64,000 nucleotides of DNA from contig JBMONC010000058.1 in NCBI GenBank assembly GCA_049324875.1, forward strand, positions 16,750 through 80,749, in the 5' to 3' direction. This DNA comes from JAWLHU01 sp049324875 (GTDB lineage: Bacteria > Bacillota > Sulfobacillia > Symbiobacteriales > Symbiobacteriaceae). Numbering within the stretch: the stretch's first letter is position 1; every line of letters begins with the position of its first letter. The notes below the pieces were generated by a model. It was not told where the DNA came from, did not search any database, and saw only the letters and a program-made list of their open reading frames with translations. Of this stretch, positions 36,168 to 43,798 are shown one piece after another. The position numbers and the translations under genes were made by a program.

Positions 36168-38606
36168 ATGGCAGGGACTCATGTGAGCTGGACATTTGGC
36201 GTGCAGGGCATGACCTGCGCCAGCTGCGCAACCCGCATTGAGACGGGGCTGAGCCAGCTCCCGGGGGTTCGGAAAGCGACGGTCAACCTGGCCACCGAGC
36301 GGGCCACGGTGGTGATGGAGGCGGAGCGGGCCGACCTGAACCAGGTGAGGGAGAAGGTGGAGTCACTGGGCTACCACCTGGCGGTCGGCACGGTGAAGCT
36401 CTCCCTGGTGGGCATGACCTGCGCCAACTGCGCCCAGAAGATCGAGCGGGGGCTCCGCCGGCTCCCCGGCGTGATCGAGGTCACCGTCAACTTCGGCACC
36501 GAGACCGCCCTGGTGAGGTACCTCCCCGGTGTGGTCGACCTTACCAGCCTGAAGCAGGTGGTGGTCGACCTGGGGTATCAGGCCTTCGCCAAGGAGGAAG
36601 AGGGGGCGGCGGATGCGGAGAAGGAGGCGCGGGAGCGGGAGATGAGGCGGCAGTGGCATCTCTTCCTCTTCTCGTCGGTCCTGACCGCCCCGCTGCTGGT
36701 CTATATGTTCGCGGAGCTGCTGGGGCTGCACCCGCCCATGATCTTCATGAACCCCTGGTTCCAGCTGGTCCTGGCGACGCCGGTCCAGTTCTATGCCGGT
36801 TGGCAGTTCTATGTTGACAGCTGGCACAACCTCCGGAACCGGACCGCCAATATGTCGGTGCTGATCGCCATCGGCACCACGGCCGCCTACCTCTACAGCC
36901 TGGCGGTCACCGTCTGGGGCGAGCAGCTGGGACGGAGCGATGTCTACTATGAGACCGGTGCCGTGATCATCGCCCTGATCATCCTGGGCAAGTACCTGGA
37001 GGCGGTGGCCAAGGGACGGACCTCCGAGGCGATCAAGGCGCTGATGGGCCTGCAGGCCAAGACCGCCCGGGTGATCCGGAACGGGCAGGAGATGGACATC
37101 CCCGTGGACGAGGTGGCGGTGGACGACCAGGTGGTGGTCCGGCCCGGGGAAAAGGTCCCCGTGGACGGGGTGGTGCTGGAGGGGCGCTCCTCCATCGACG
37201 AATCGATGCTGACCGGTGAATCGATGCCGGTGGAGAAGAAGCCGGGCGACTCGGTGATCGGCAGCACCCTGAACAAATTTGGCACCTTCACCTTCCGGGC
37301 GACCAAGGTGGGCAAGGAGACGGCCCTCGCCCAGATCATCCGGGTGGTGGAGGAGGCCCAGACCAGGCGGGCGCCGATTCAGCGGCTGGCCGATGTGGTG
37401 AGCGCCTACTTCGTCCCGGCGGTGGTGGTGGTGGCGGTCATCACCTTCCTGGGCTGGTACCTGGCCACCGGGGACTTCACCCGGGCGCTGCTCTACTTCA
37501 CGGCGGTCCTGGTCATCGCCTGCCCGTGCGCCCTGGGGCTGGCGACACCCACGGCGATCATGGTGGGCACGGGGCTGGGCGCTCGGAATGGGATCCTGAT
37601 CCGCGGCGGCGAGCACCTGGAGAAAGCGTACCGGCTGAATACCATCGTGCTGGACAAGACCGGCACCATCACCCGGGGGGAGCCGGCGGTGACCGACGTG
37701 GTGCCGCTGGGGAGCGACTTCCTTCGCACGGCGAACGAGCTGCTGGCGATCACAGCGGCGGCCGAGGTCCGATCGGAGCATCCGCTGGCCGAGGCGATCG
37801 TGCGGGGCGCCCGGGAGCGTGGCCTGAGCCTGGCCGAGGCCAAGGAGTTCGAGGCGATTCCGGGCCGGGGTGTCCGGGCCGTGGTGGAGGGCAGGCAGGT
37901 CCTCGTTGGCACGGTCAAGCTGATGGCCGAGCACGGGGTTCCGGTCGGCCCGGCCATCCGGCAGAAGGAGCAGCTGGAGTCCGCCGGCAAGACCGCCATG
38001 TTGGTGGCCATCGACGGGGAACTGGCCGGGCTCGTGGCGGTGGCCGACACGGTGAAGGAGCACTCGGCGGAGGCGATTGCGGCCCTGCACCGCATGGGCA
38101 TCGAGGTCTGGATGATCACGGGGGACAACCAGCGGACTGCCTTGGCAATCGCGGCGCAGGTGGGCATCCGGCCCGACCATGTGATGGCGGAGGTGCTGCC
38201 GGAGGAGAAGGCGGCCCAGGTGAGCCACCTGAAGGGCAAGGGCCGGGTGGTGGGCATGGTGGGCGACGGCATCAACGACGCCCCGGCGCTGGCGGGGGCC
38301 GATCTGGGCTTCGCCATTGGCACTGGGACCGACGTGGCGATGGAGACCGCCGGCATCACCCTGATGGGCGGGGATCTCCGGGGGATCGTTGCGGCGATCC
38401 GCCTCAGTCGGCAGACGATGCGGAAGATCAAGCAGAACCTGTTCTGGGCGCTGGCTTACAACACCCTGGGCATCCCCATTGCCGCCATGGGATACCTCGC
38501 CCCGGCCCTGGCCGGCGCAGCGATGGCCTTCAGCTCAGTATCCGTGGTGACCAACTCGGGCCTCCTGAAGCGATTCAACCCCATGCACGGGTGGACGGAG
38601 AGGTAG
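36168..38606 (+). CDS. copA: P1B-type Cu(+)-exporting ATPase
   Basis: 812 aa, ATG with GGAGTGAG. Two N-terminal HMA domains carry GMTCASC (about residue 15) and GMTCANC (about 82). The TGE actuator is in LTGESMPVEKK, the membrane metal site CPC in IACPCALGLATP (about 451), phosphorylation site DKTGT (about 495), the HP motif SEHPLAEA, and GDGINDAPAL. Later membrane helices carry YN and MAFSSVSVVTNS. It pumps Cu(I) out of the cytosol. Cotranscribed with csoR. Confidence 0.96.
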   Translation: MAGTHVSWTFGVQGMTCASCATRIETGLSQLPGVRKATVNLATERATVVMEAERADLNQVREKVESLGYHLAVGTVKLSLVGMTCANCAQKIERGLRRLPGVIEVTVNFGTETALVRYLPGVVDLTSLKQVVVDLGYQAFAKEEEGAADAEKEAREREMRRQWHLFLFSSVLTAPLLVYMFAELLGLHPPMIFMNPWFQLVLATPVQFYAGWQFYVDSWHNLRNRTANMSVLIAIGTTAAYLYSLAVTVWGEQLGRSDVYYETGAVIIALIILGKYLEAVAKGRTSEAIKALMGLQAKTARVIRNGQEMDIPVDEVAVDDQVVVRPGEKVPVDGVVLEGRSSIDESMLTGESMPVEKKPGDSVIGSTLNKFGTFTFRATKVGKETALAQIIRVVEEAQTRRAPIQRLADVVSAYFVPAVVVVAVITFLGWYLATGDFTRALLYFTAVLVIACPCALGLATPTAIMVGTGLGARNGILIRGGEHLEKAYRLNTIVLDKTGTITRGEPAVTDVVPLGSDFLRTANELLAITAAAEVRSEHPLAEAIVRGARERGLSLAEAKEFEAIPGRGVRAVVEGRQVLVGTVKLMAEHGVPVGPAIRQKEQLESAGKTAMLVAIDGELAGLVAVADTVKEHSAEAIAALHRMGIEVWMITGDNQRTALAIAAQVGIRPDHVMAEVLPEEKAAQVSHLKGKGRVVGMVGDGINDAPALAGADLGFAIGTGTDVAMETAGITLMGGDLRGIVAAIRLSRQTMRKIKQNLFWALAYNTLGIPIAAMGYLAPALAGAAMAFSSVSVVTNSGLLKRFNPMHGWTER

Positions 38607-38686
38607 TCGGCCATCCTCGGTTGCGCCAGATCGCCTACCGCATCATCTGGATGGAGGACGGGCGATTCCGGGATGCCCCCGAATGA
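38603..38686 (+). pseudogene. Remnant of an ABC transporter ATPase C-terminus
   Basis: Directly after the copA stop, the frame VVGHPRLRQIAYRIIWMEDG plus RFRDAPE ends at TGA 38684-38686. This matches the end of LolD/MacB-type ABC ATPases (VTHD-R-AADRII-LEDGR), with the H-loop His preserved, but no start and no other part of the gene remain. Confidence 0.55.
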
Positions 38687-39460
38687 TCATGCCGCCGGAG
38701 TGCGACGCTGTTTGAGCCAGAGGAGCCCGGCTGCCGCGGCCAGAGCGAAGAGTACGCTTGTGACCTGGGCGGACTTGAGACCGAACACCTGCAGGCTGTC
38801 GGCCCGCAGGAACTCCAGACCGAAGCGGCCTGCCGAGTACAGGAGCACGTACCAGAAGAAGACCGTCCCGGGCCGCTGTTCACGCCTCAGGAGCCACAGG
38901 GTGAATCCCGCCAGACCCAGGTCCCAGAGCCCCTCGAAGAGCTCGGCCGGCCAGAGCGGCACCGGCCCGAAGGTCTCATAGGCCATGGTGCCGGGGGCGT
39001 AGACGACGCCGAAGCGGCTTCCGGTGGGCTTCCCAACGGCGTCCCCGTTCAGGAAGCAGGAGCCCAGCCGGCCAATGGCCTGCCCCAGCAGGAGAGCGGG
39101 GGTAAGCGAGTCGGCAAAGTCCCAGAAGTTGAGCTTGCGGGAGCGGCAGAACCAGACCGCCGCCAGGACCCCGCCGAGAACCCCGCCCTGAATGGAGAGG
39201 CCACCGTGCCAGATGGCGGGGATCTCCAGGAGGTTCTGGCCGTAGTACTCCCAGGTGAAGGCCACCTCCCAGAGCCGGGCGCCTGCGATCGCTGCGAGAA
39301 TGGCGGTCAGGGCGAAGTCCTCGATCAGCGGGATGTACTGGGGGCGCCGGCTCTGGTTGATCCGCTTGGCCAGCCAGATTCCCGCCAGGATGGCGACGGC
39401 GATGAACAGCCCGTACGACCGGACCGGGAAGCCAAAGAGGGTAAACAGAATGGGACGCAT
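38687..39460 (-). CDS. lgt: Prolipoprotein diacylglyceryl transferase
   Basis: 257 aa from ATG 39460, with AGGAGG 7 nt upstream. Lgt attaches diacylglycerol to lipobox cysteines. The family signature appears as GRLGSCFLNGDAVGKPT (about residue 130), with HGGLSIQGG for the essential His region and RFGLEFLR near the C-terminus. About seven membrane helices. SC in place of the usual GN of GRIGNF is a small departure. It lies inside the copper island, facing copA. Confidence 0.93.
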   Translation of the reverse strand: MRPILFTLFGFPVRSYGLFIAVAILAGIWLAKRINQSRRPQYIPLIEDFALTAILAAIAGARLWEVAFTWEYYGQNLLEIPAIWHGGLSIQGGVLGGVLAAVWFCRSRKLNFWDFADSLTPALLLGQAIGRLGSCFLNGDAVGKPTGSRFGVVYAPGTMAYETFGPVPLWPAELFEGLWDLGLAGFTLWLLRREQRPGTVFFWYVLLYSAGRFGLEFLRADSLQVFGLKSAQVTSVLFALAAAAGLLWLKQRRTPAA

Positions 39461-39559
39461 GCTTCTGCCTCCTGTCGCTTCGTTCGGTGGAACGAATGGT
39501 TTCCGGGAGTATCGCGCAGAGATGTGTCGAAAGTGTGGCCTGTCATCCCGACGCTTGCC

Positions 39560-39591
39560 TTCACAGATTCTCCACCCAGAGCCCTTAGACT
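39560..39591 (+). promoter_or_regulatory. Promoter of the two-component operon with response-regulator direct repeat
   Basis: TTCACA (39560-39565), N5, TCCACC (39571-39576), then TAGACT (39586-39591) as -10. Hexamers 11 bp apart overlapping the -35 region are typical of OmpR-family activators; this suggests autoactivation. Confidence 0.65.
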
Positions 39592-39634
39592 CGGTCTGAG
39601 TCGGACCGGAGATCTCTTGAGAGGAGTGATCTGC

Positions 39635-40315
39635 ATGGTGGGGGCGCGGATCCTGATCGCAGATGATGACGACCGGCTGCGCCAGGTGATCGGTGAGTAC
39701 CTGAGCAGCGAGGGGTTTGCCACCATTCAGGCTGCCAGCGGCACGGAGGCGCTGGCCCTGTGGCAGGAGCGCAAGCCCGACCTGCTGGTGCTCGACTGGA
39801 TGATGCCCGGGCGCAGCGGCATGGAGGTGACCCGGGAGATCCGGCGGCGGCACAGCACGCCGATCGTCATGCTGACGGCCCGGGATGATGAGGCGGACAA
39901 GCTGCTGGGGCTGGAGCTCGGGGCGGACGACTACCTGACCAAGCCCTTCAGCATGCGGGAGCTTGTGGCCCGCATCCGAGCCGTCCTCCGCCGGGCCCGG
40001 CCGGAGGAGGGTGACAGCGAGCGGATCCAGCTCGGCGAGCTGGTGATCGATCTGGCAGCCCATACGGTTCTCAGGGGGAGTGAGGAGCTCCCGCTTACGA
40101 CCACCGAGTTCAAGCTCCTGTCGGTGCTGGCCCGCAACCCCAACCGGGTCTACTCCCGCCTACAGCTGATGGAGACCGCCATCGGCGACTACTACGAAGG
40201 GTATGAGCGGACCGTGGACAGCCACATCAGCCACCTGCGCCGGAAGCTGGGGAATGAGACACTGATCCAGACGGTAAAGGGCGTCGGGTTTAAACTGGTC
40301 CCCCCGGCGAGGTGA
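39635..40315 (+). CDS. OmpR-family response regulator, probable copper response
   Basis: 226 aa from ATG 39635, with AGGAG 9 nt upstream. The receiver domain shows the acidic pair IADDDD, the phosphorylated Asp in LVLDWMMPG (about residue 54), the Thr in MLTARDD and the Lys in TKPFSMREL. The C-terminal winged helix has LPLTTTEFKLLSVLARNPNR and ERTVDSHISHLRRKLG. It forms an operon with the kinase gene that begins 5 bp later. Copper as signal is inferred from context and from shared promoter repeats. Confidence 0.92.
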   Translation: MVGARILIADDDDRLRQVIGEYLSSEGFATIQAASGTEALALWQERKPDLLVLDWMMPGRSGMEVTREIRRRHSTPIVMLTARDDEADKLLGLELGADDYLTKPFSMRELVARIRAVLRRARPEEGDSERIQLGELVIDLAAHTVLRGSEELPLTTTEFKLLSVLARNPNRVYSRLQLMETAIGDYYEGYERTVDSHISHLRRKLGNETLIQTVKGVGFKLVPPAR

Positions 40316-40320
40316 TGGGC

Positions 40321-41385
40321 ATGTCACTCCGAACCAGGCTGATTCGGGCGTTCGTTCTGGTCGCCCTGGGGGCGCTGGCGCTCTCCTTCCTCTCCTCCAA
40401 CCTCGGGCTCTACGCCAGCATGATGGGGATGCATCACGGATCGATGGCATCCCACGAGCCCATGGGGGCGCCGGCGTTCATGGCGGCTGCCCTGCGCTGG
40501 AGTCTCTGGTCCGGCCTGGCCGCCTTCGGCCTGGCGGGTCTGGCCGGCGCCCTGATGGCGGAGCGGATCACCCGCACCCTCCGAAACCTGCGGGATGCCG
40601 CCGCTCGGCTCGACCTGCGGGACCTCTCTCGCCGGGTTCCGGTGGAGGGCGGCGACGAGATCGCTGAGCTGGCGACCACCTTCAACCGGATGTGCGACCG
40701 GCTGGAGGCGGATGAGCGCTCTCGCCGCCAACTGCTGGCCGACACCGCACACGAGCTCCGGCACCCGCTGGCGGTCCTGCAGGGCCATCTGGACCTGATG
40801 CAGGACGGAAAGGTCCCGCTCAGCCAGGAGTCGCTGCTTCCCCTGCAGGATGAGGTGATCCGGCTGACCCGGCTGGTGGCGGACCTGCGGGACCTCAGCC
40901 TCGCCGAGGTGGGGAGACTCTCGCTCCACCTGTCGCCAGTCAACCCGGAGGAGCTGGTCCACTCCCTGCTGACGAACATGAGTCCGGTCGCAGCGGCCAA
41001 GGGGATCGAACTGACCGGCGAGGTGGAGGCGGGGACCCCGGCCCTCCGGGCCGATCCCGACCGGCTGCGCCAGGTGCTGATCAACCTGCTGGCCAACGCC
41101 CTGCACCACACCCCACCGGGCGGGCGGATCCTCCTTCGGGCCCGCCTAGAGGGCAGGGAGATCCTGTTCAGCGTCGCCGACACCGGCCCCGGGATCGATC
41201 CGGAGGACCTGCCCCAGATCTTCGACCGCTTCTACCGGGCCGACAAGTCCCGCTCCCGGGGGACCGGCGGGAGCGGACTGGGCCTTGCGATCGTACGCAG
41301 CCTGGTGGAGCTGCACGGCGGCAGGGTGATGGTGGAGAGTGCGCCCGGGCAGGGCAGCTGCTTTACGATTCGACTTCCGCTGTAA
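40321..41385 (+). CDS. Sensor histidine kinase with Met/His-rich external loop
   Basis: 354 aa from ATG 40321 (GAGGTG 6 nt upstream; ATG 40315 would overlap the previous stop). Two membrane helices (about 10-30 and 60-85) flank a short loop rich in Met and His (MMGMHHGSMASHEPMG), a likely Cu(I)/Ag(I)-binding sensor. HAMP (ERITRTLRNL), HisKA with AHELRHPLAVLQGH, N box NLLANALHHT, DTGPGI and GGSGLGLAI follow. It phosphorylates the adjacent regulator. Confidence 0.92.
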   Translation: MSLRTRLIRAFVLVALGALALSFLSSNLGLYASMMGMHHGSMASHEPMGAPAFMAAALRWSLWSGLAAFGLAGLAGALMAERITRTLRNLRDAAARLDLRDLSRRVPVEGGDEIAELATTFNRMCDRLEADERSRRQLLADTAHELRHPLAVLQGHLDLMQDGKVPLSQESLLPLQDEVIRLTRLVADLRDLSLAEVGRLSLHLSPVNPEELVHSLLTNMSPVAAAKGIELTGEVEAGTPALRADPDRLRQVLINLLANALHHTPPGGRILLRARLEGREILFSVADTGPGIDPEDLPQIFDRFYRADKSRSRGTGGSGLGLAIVRSLVELHGGRVMVESAPGQGSCFTIRLPL

Positions 41386-41398
41386 CCTGGTTAAGGGA

Positions 41399-41430
41399 AG
41401 AGCCAGACCGCCCGGTCTGGCTCTGCCTAC
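41399..41430. terminator. Bidirectional terminator between the kinase and the Met-rich protein gene
   Basis: A near-perfect stem AGAGCCAGACCG / CGGTCTGGCTCT with a minimal loop lies between the two converging stops. Confidence 0.7.
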
Positions 41431-41440
41431 TCTCGGAGGC

Positions 41441-42007
41441 TCAGTGGTGGTCGGCGTGGGTGCCGGACATCATGCCGGTCATCTCCCCCATCTGCCCCGA
41501 GAGGCAACCGCCTGCATGCTCCTGATGGAGCCGCTGCATCTCTTCCGCCTGCTCTCGGGTAATGGTGCCGGCCTCCACCGCCTGATTCAGGAAGGCCTCC
41601 ATCTTCTCCGTCATCAGTCGCTCCAGTTCGGTGGGGTTGAGGTTCTGCTCGGTTGCCAGGTCGGTCAGGCTCTTGCCGTCGGCCATGGCAGCTTCCAGTT
41701 GCTCCGGCGTCAGGCCAAGGAGTTGGGCAACCTCACCCATCACCTGCTCGTGCATCGCCGGCATCTCGGACATCAGGGGTGCCATGCGCTCGTGCATCGC
41801 TGCCATCTCCCCGGAGGCCATCCCTGCCATGTGGCCGTTCTGCATCATCGTCTGGTGCATCTGGGCCATGGTGCCGGAGGTCATCCTCCCGATCATGGAC
41901 CAGGGGCCGGTGACGGCCTCCTGGGCGAGGGCGGGAACCGCGAAGAGCAGGCCGGCAACCGCCAGGGAGGTCGCACCCGTCAGGATCCACTTCCCGTGCT
42001 TCGTCAT
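41441..42007 (-). CDS. Secreted Met/His-rich protein with DUF2680-like helical region
   Basis: 188 aa from ATG 42007 with GGAG upstream. A signal peptide (1-30, cut near ALAQE) precedes a Met-rich stretch (about 45-95: MIGRMTSGTMAQMHQTMMQN and similar) with about one Met in four residues. A helical segment LGLTPEQLEAAMADGKSL...AGTITREQAEEM resembles DUF2680. The C-terminus MMSGTHADHH adds His. Met/His clusters bind Cu(I)/Ag(I) outside the cell. It is divergent from the DUF2933-like gene across a region with paired response-regulator-like sites. Confidence 0.82.
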   Translation of the reverse strand: MTKHGKWILTGATSLAVAGLLFAVPALAQEAVTGPWSMIGRMTSGTMAQMHQTMMQNGHMAGMASGEMAAMHERMAPLMSEMPAMHEQVMGEVAQLLGLTPEQLEAAMADGKSLTDLATEQNLNPTELERLMTEKMEAFLNQAVEAGTITREQAEEMQRLHQEHAGGCLSGQMGEMTGMMSGTHADHH

Positions 42008-42078
42008 CGTGACCACTCCTTGTCTAGCTGGCTACGGTTCTATCCTACCGCGCCCGTTTGGATCCCGTTGCGATCCCG

Positions 42079-42138
42079 TGTGGAGATGGTGTGGAGATGA
42101 GGCTGCTTCACAGAATGTCCACACCCTTCCGCTAGGAT
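42079..42138. promoter_or_regulatory. Divergent promoter region with two opposed direct-repeat sites
   Basis: Plus-strand site: TTCACA (42107-42112), N5, TCCACA (42118-42123), then TAGGAT at 42133-42138 serving the DUF2933-like gene. Minus-strand site: TCCACA-N5-TCCACA (42095-42079) oriented toward the Met-rich protein gene, with TAGGAT at 42047-42042 as a possible -10 about two helical turns farther. Confidence 0.6.
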
Positions 42139-42185
42139 CAGGGAGGAGACGCCTCCCCCGAAGGGGAGCGAACGAGGTGAGTGCG

Positions 42186-42407
42186 ATGATGCGCAACCGG
42201 TTCCTGTGGGCGGTGTGCGGGCTGATGGTTGCCGGCGGCATCTGGCTTTGGTCCCGGGGTGTGACCGATCTCCTTTCCTACGGCATGCTGTTGCTCTGCC
42301 CCCTGATGCACCTCTTCATGCACGGTAGCCATGGTGGGCGCCATCATGCCCGGCGGGATGGGGGGAAAGCGGAGGGACCCAGCGAAGGTGACAGCTCCTG
42401 CCACTAG
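42186..42407 (+). CDS. DUF2933-like small membrane protein
   Basis: 73 aa from ATG 42186 (ATG 42189 also possible), after GAGGTGA. One or two hydrophobic segments (FLWAVCGLMVAGGIWLW; YGMLLLCPLMHLFMHG) end in a His/Gly-rich tail (MHLFMHGSHGGRHHARRD). Proteins of this kind accompany heavy-metal efflux genes; function unknown. Its promoter carries the shared copper-island repeat. Confidence 0.75.
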   Translation: MMRNRFLWAVCGLMVAGGIWLWSRGVTDLLSYGMLLLCPLMHLFMHGSHGGRHHARRDGGKAEGPSEGDSSCH

Positions 42408-42416
42408 CAGGAGATG

Positions 42417-42451
42417 AGCCGCCGGCGGGCACCTGGCCCAGCTGGCGGCTC
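42417..42451. terminator. Possible terminator hairpin between convergent genes
   Basis: GAGCCGCC / GGCGGCTC stem enclosing about 19 nt, with no U-run. A smaller hairpin CTCCTGC / GCAGGAG spans the preceding stop codon. Confidence 0.35.
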
Positions 42452-42461
42452 TGAACGGGAT

Positions 42462-42884
42462 CTACTTGTCGTACAACCCGAGGTAACCGTAACTGACAGG
42501 CTTGCCAAATCCGGCCTTGCCGACTCCAGCTTTGCCGAACCCGAATGGCTTGCCGTAGCCAGTCTTGCCGATTCCGGGGGGCCTGGCAAACCCCTTGCCG
42601 AGTCCCTTTCCAAAGCCCTTGCCAAGTCCCCTGCCAAAGCCATATGGCTTCCCGAAAGGCAGGGCTTCACCGCCCTCCGGGCCCCCGTGGATAAACGGTC
42701 CATAAGCGGCGTGAGGGAAGTCAATGTGGGCGGGTCCGGCGAACGAAGGGCCTGCATGCACAACGGGGACATAGGTGTAGGGACCGAGCGGAATCGCTCC
42801 GAGGTGGGGTTCATCGATATGAGCTCCGGCAGCCGGGGTTCCTCCCAGGGCCTTTCCGCCCTTTCCATAAGGGGCGTAGAACAT
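42462..42884 (-). CDS. Gly/Tyr/Lys-rich repetitive protein, coat-like
   Basis: 140 aa from ATG 42884 after AAGGGGGG. The N-terminal half is Pro/His/Gly/Tyr-rich (YAPYGKGGKALGG, HAAYGPFIHGG). The C-terminal half is built of short GFGKG/GLGKG/GYGKP repeats, each about 5-6 residues. No signal peptide. The composition recalls spore coat or adhesive structural proteins; no homologue is recognised. The opposite strand is also open but its product is compositionally unlikely. Confidence 0.65.
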   Translation of the reverse strand: MFYAPYGKGGKALGGTPAAGAHIDEPHLGAIPLGPYTYVPVVHAGPSFAGPAHIDFPHAAYGPFIHGGPEGGEALPFGKPYGFGRGLGKGFGKGLGKGFARPPGIGKTGYGKPFGFGKAGVGKAGFGKPVSYGYLGLYDK

Positions 42885-42957
42885 CAGCACCCCCCTTTCC
42901 ACCCTATCCTATTCGACGGACCTTCCTGTGTGTGTGGGCAGCCAACCAGTCCACCGC

Positions 42958-43077
42958 TCAGTACAACTGCCCCGGGGGCGCCGGTTGGCAGCCCGGGCAG
43001 AAGTTGGTCTCCAGGTAGCCCAGGCTCCGCAGCACAATCCGGGTGCCGCACCGGGGGCTCTCCAGCCACTCCGGCAT
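42958..43077 (-). CDS. 39-residue protein with an Fpg-type zinc-finger motif
   Basis: ATG 43077 is 7 nt after AAGGAGGG; TGA at 42958. The sequence includes RCGTRIVLRSLGYLETNFCP then GCQ, matching the C-terminal finger of formamidopyrimidine-DNA glycosylase (CGT-I...G...FCP-CQ), except that the first Cys of the usual four is absent. It could be a genuine microprotein or the surviving tail of a mutM-like gene. It has its own ribosome site, which favours expression. Confidence 0.6.
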   Translation of the reverse strand: MPEWLESPRCGTRIVLRSLGYLETNFCPGCQPAPPGQLY

Positions 43078-43145
43078 GGGGACTCCCTCCTTGCGGGCAG
43101 ATTCCGCTGCCGGCGTCCCAGATTCCTCCTGCCGCCAGAAGATGA

Positions 43146-43173
43146 GGAGGAGCGCCCCCCGGGGCGCTCCTCC
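43146..43173 (-). terminator. Terminator after the cupredoxin gene
   Basis: 13-bp GC-rich stem GGAGGAGCGCCCC / GGGGCGCTCCTCC with a 2-nt loop, just after the stop of the cupredoxin gene on the minus strand. Confidence 0.65.
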
Positions 43174-43178
43174 GTTCG

Positions 43179-43592
43179 CTACTGCACGATCAGCTTCCCG
43201 ACCATGCCGGCGTCCTTGTGACCGGGGACGGTGCAGGTGAAGGTGTAGGATCCGGCCTCCGTCGGCGTGAACTCCACAGTGCCCGTCTTGCCGGTGTCAG
43301 CGGCCACATGCACCGAGAGCCCGGCATCGTGACCGTGATCATCCCCCTTGCTCTCCTTCACCTTCGCCGGCATCTTCTCCACGGTGAAGTCGTGCAGCAG
43401 GGTGTCCTTGTTGGTCAGCACCAGCTTGACGGGAGTCCCCTTCTTGACGGTAATCTCCTTGGTGCTGAAGGCCATGTTCTCGGCCGACAGCTCCACAACC
43501 TGGGCGGGTGTGCTCGATGTGCTGCCCGATGAGCATCCCGCCAGAACCCCCACCACCATCAGCGCACTCACTGCCGCTCCCCAACGCCTCAC
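43179..43592 (-). CDS. Cupredoxin-domain lipoprotein
   Basis: 137 aa from GTG 43592, with TGGAGGG upstream. The start is chosen because it gives a lipoprotein signal with lipobox LAGC (Cys20). The mature part is a plastocyanin-like beta sandwich. Type 1 copper ligands are the His in LLHDFTV and the Cys-His-Met set in CTVPGHKDAGM. A His/Asp-rich insert (KGDDHGHDAG) lies between them. It probably binds copper at the outer membrane face. Its promoter has the shared repeat. Confidence 0.9.
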   Translation of the reverse strand: MRRWGAAVSALMVVGVLAGCSSGSTSSTPAQVVELSAENMAFSTKEITVKKGTPVKLVLTNKDTLLHDFTVEKMPAKVKESKGDDHGHDAGLSVHVAADTGKTGTVEFTPTEAGSYTFTCTVPGHKDAGMVGKLIVQ

Positions 43593-43632
43593 AGCGATCC
43601 CTCCAGCTTGCTCGATATGACTCTGAGAATCG

Positions 43633-43664
43633 AGCATACCCAGAATGTGTGGAGAAACCATGAA
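43633..43664 (-). promoter_or_regulatory. Cupredoxin promoter with response-regulator direct repeat
   Basis: On the minus strand TTCATG (43664-43659), N5, TCCACA (43653-43648), then TATGCT (43638-43633) as -10. The spacing is identical to the response-regulator and DUF2933-like promoters. Confidence 0.65.
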
Positions 43665-43705
43665 GGCCTCACAACCGCCCGCACCGCTCGGTGTGCAGTC
43701 TCTTC

Positions 43706-43734
43706 TTTACGGTGCTGAATAATTTTGGTATACT
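43706..43734 (+). promoter_or_regulatory. Promoter of the helix-hairpin-helix protein gene
   Basis: TTTACG (43706-43711), 17 bp, TATACT (43729-43734) preceded by TGG. Confidence 0.6.
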
Positions 43735-43798
43735 GATATTCGGATTCTTTTGGGCGCCACCGGGGACGGCACTCCAGCAAAGGGGAAGGGGAACAATC

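Noticed and set aside
42414..43145. 243-codon plus-strand frame over the Gly/Lys-rich gene
   Set aside because: Repetitive coding on the minus strand makes the other strand open. The minus-strand protein has a ribosome site and a coherent repeat, and the plus frame crosses the small zinc-finger gene.
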